Shown: piece by piece, positions 5,480 through 5,927 of the stretch | Numbering within the stretch: the first letter of the stretch is position 1 | How the letters are laid out: each line of letters starts with the position of its first letter | Source: Methanothrix sp. | Lineage (GTDB): Archaea > Halobacteriota > Methanosarcinia > Methanotrichales > Methanotrichaceae | Assembly: GCA_011620785.1 (NCBI GenBank) | Contig: WOYM01000065.1 | Span: 1-5,927, forward strand | Direction of reading: 5' to 3' | Length of the DNA: 5,927 bases | Notes under the pieces: generated by a model | What the model was told of the DNA's origin: nothing | Databases searched by the model: none | Seen by the model: only the letters and a program-made list of their open reading frames with translations | Program-made: the position numbers and the translations under genes

Positions 5480-5791
5480 TTACTTTTCCTTTGATATCTC
5501 TTTTTTGGTCATCTGCAGCCGCTGCTTTGCATTGTAACCGGTGGCTTTTTCCAAAAAATTCCGGAAGCGCTTGTTGGTGTCCAGGATCTGAACGTCTTTT
5601 GCGTCCGAATCAGATTCAGTGGAGACATTGAGCTTCTTATTATTGATCGATACCTGGATGCTTTTCAGAGCGCCAAAGGAGAGCGAAAGCATTCCGTCCG
5701 CCTCTTTTATATCCGTGGGGAACTCCTCTTCCAGGACCTTTCTGATTCTCTCCATGTCGGGCTTGAATCCGCGCTTGAATGAGTAATCCAT
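5480..5791 (-). CDS. DUF5611 family protein, 103 aa
   Basis: This is a small, soluble, conserved protein of methanogenic euryarchaea with no established function. It starts MDYSFKRGFKPDMERIRKVL, has a strand-rich middle with SFGALKSIQVSINNKKLNVS, and ends with ILDTNKRFRNFLEKATGYNA followed by a basic tail; the TNKRFRxFLExATGYxAKxR block is the part I recognise as family-typical. Length matches the family (about 100 aa). The start at ATG 5791 has no ribosome binding site; a weak TATA-like ATTATTAC at 5823-5816 is about 28 bases upstream, consistent with leaderless translation. It points the same way as PAN but is separated from it by 263 bases holding the S-adenosylmethionine synthetase remnant and PAN's own promoter, so it is not in a tight operon with PAN. 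Confidence 0.85.
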   Translation of the reverse strand: MDYSFKRGFKPDMERIRKVLEEEFPTDIKEADGMLSLSFGALKSIQVSINNKKLNVSTESDSDAKDVQILDTNKRFRNFLEKATGYNAKQRLQMTKKEISKEK

Positions 5792-5815
5792 GTGAGAAGG
5801 ATGAATTCTGATCGA

Positions 5816-5823
5816 GTAATAAT
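5816..5823 (-). promoter_or_regulatory. weak candidate TATA box of the DUF5611 gene
   Basis: ATTATTAC on the minus strand is centred about 28 bases before the ATG at 5791, where no Shine-Dalgarno site is present. The position is right for a leaderless promoter but the sequence is a poor consensus match. Confidence 0.35.
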
Positions 5824-5854
5824 GTTTCGAGCCGATTTTTGCCCAAGACGTTCT

Positions 5855-5861
5855 AAAAAAA
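5855..5861 (-). terminator. possible T-tract terminator for a minus-strand gene beyond the right edge
   Basis: A run of seven T on the minus strand follows, by about 20 bases, a TGA (5883-5881) that closes a short minus-strand frame entering from the right edge (NMDASEKNITCFSS). This could be the end of an upstream gene, but only 14 codons are visible and no homology can be claimed. Confidence 0.25.
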
Positions 5862-5927
5862 TGGCGCTCATCCTCCCATCTCAGGAGGAAAAGCAGGTGA
5901 TGTTTTTTTCTGATGCATCCATATTTA

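Noticed and set aside
5640..5846. 68-aa minus-strand frame
   Set aside because: It overlaps the DUF5611 gene in another frame and has no family resemblance.
5884..5927. Possible plus-strand gene start (ATG 5900 or 5913) after GGAGG / GGTGATG
   Set aside because: Only 5-9 codons are visible and two starts compete; the same bases also fit the tail of a minus-strand gene, so no call is made.

Overview
The window is archaeal and most likely comes from a methanogen of the Methanotrichales/Methanosarcinales (Methanothrix-like). It carries a group II chaperonin (thermosome), a proteasome-activating nucleotidase (PAN), a DUF5611 protein and a piece of an archaeal-type S-adenosylmethionine synthetase. 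Its control signals are also archaeal: TATA boxes about 27-30 bases before leaderless starts, Shine-Dalgarno sites of the GGAGGTGATC type, and T-tract terminators. The genus is an inference; the domain is well supported.

Left part (1-1944), AT-rich and accessory in character. An IS630-family transposase gene on the minus strand runs off the left edge just inside its catalytic domain (first DDE aspartate visible). Next to it, also on the minus strand, is a tight three-gene operon read from 1944 down to 641. In transcription order it encodes a 121-aa protein with a VNGAYGGLTPHG motif, a 160-aa protein ending in a helix-turn-helix-like segment, and a 146-aa cysteine-containing orphan. The first two genes overlap by the stop codon and ribosome binding site; the second and third are 9 bases apart. 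I cannot assign a function to any of the three.

Middle (1945-3837), plus strand. A short non-coding region carries outward-facing promoters and three ACCACCA-like direct repeats at 14-base spacing. It leads to a full-length thermosome subunit gene that starts at TTG and ends in a GGMP repeat tail.

Right part (3838-5927). The thermosome gene converges on the PAN gene (minus strand, 5216 to 3981). The 143 bases between them hold a T8 terminator for the thermosome and a stem-loop plus T7 terminator for PAN. Chaperonin and proteasome ATPase, the folding and unfolding/degradation arms of protein quality control, therefore lie tail to tail. PAN has two deviations from consensus: a GLPGTGKT Walker A and a C-terminal Met-Phe-Ser where Hb-Tyr-X is usual. 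Just upstream of the PAN promoter, on the opposite strand, lies a decayed C-terminal fragment of archaeal S-adenosylmethionine synthetase (about 5291-5473), interrupted by a stop. A DUF5611 gene (5791 to 5480) follows, and the last 130 bases are non-coding or undecided.

No tRNA, rRNA or CRISPR array is visible. The best candidates for something new are the uncharacterised three-gene operon beside the IS, the decayed metabolic gene fragment at the PAN promoter, and the divergent PAN motifs.
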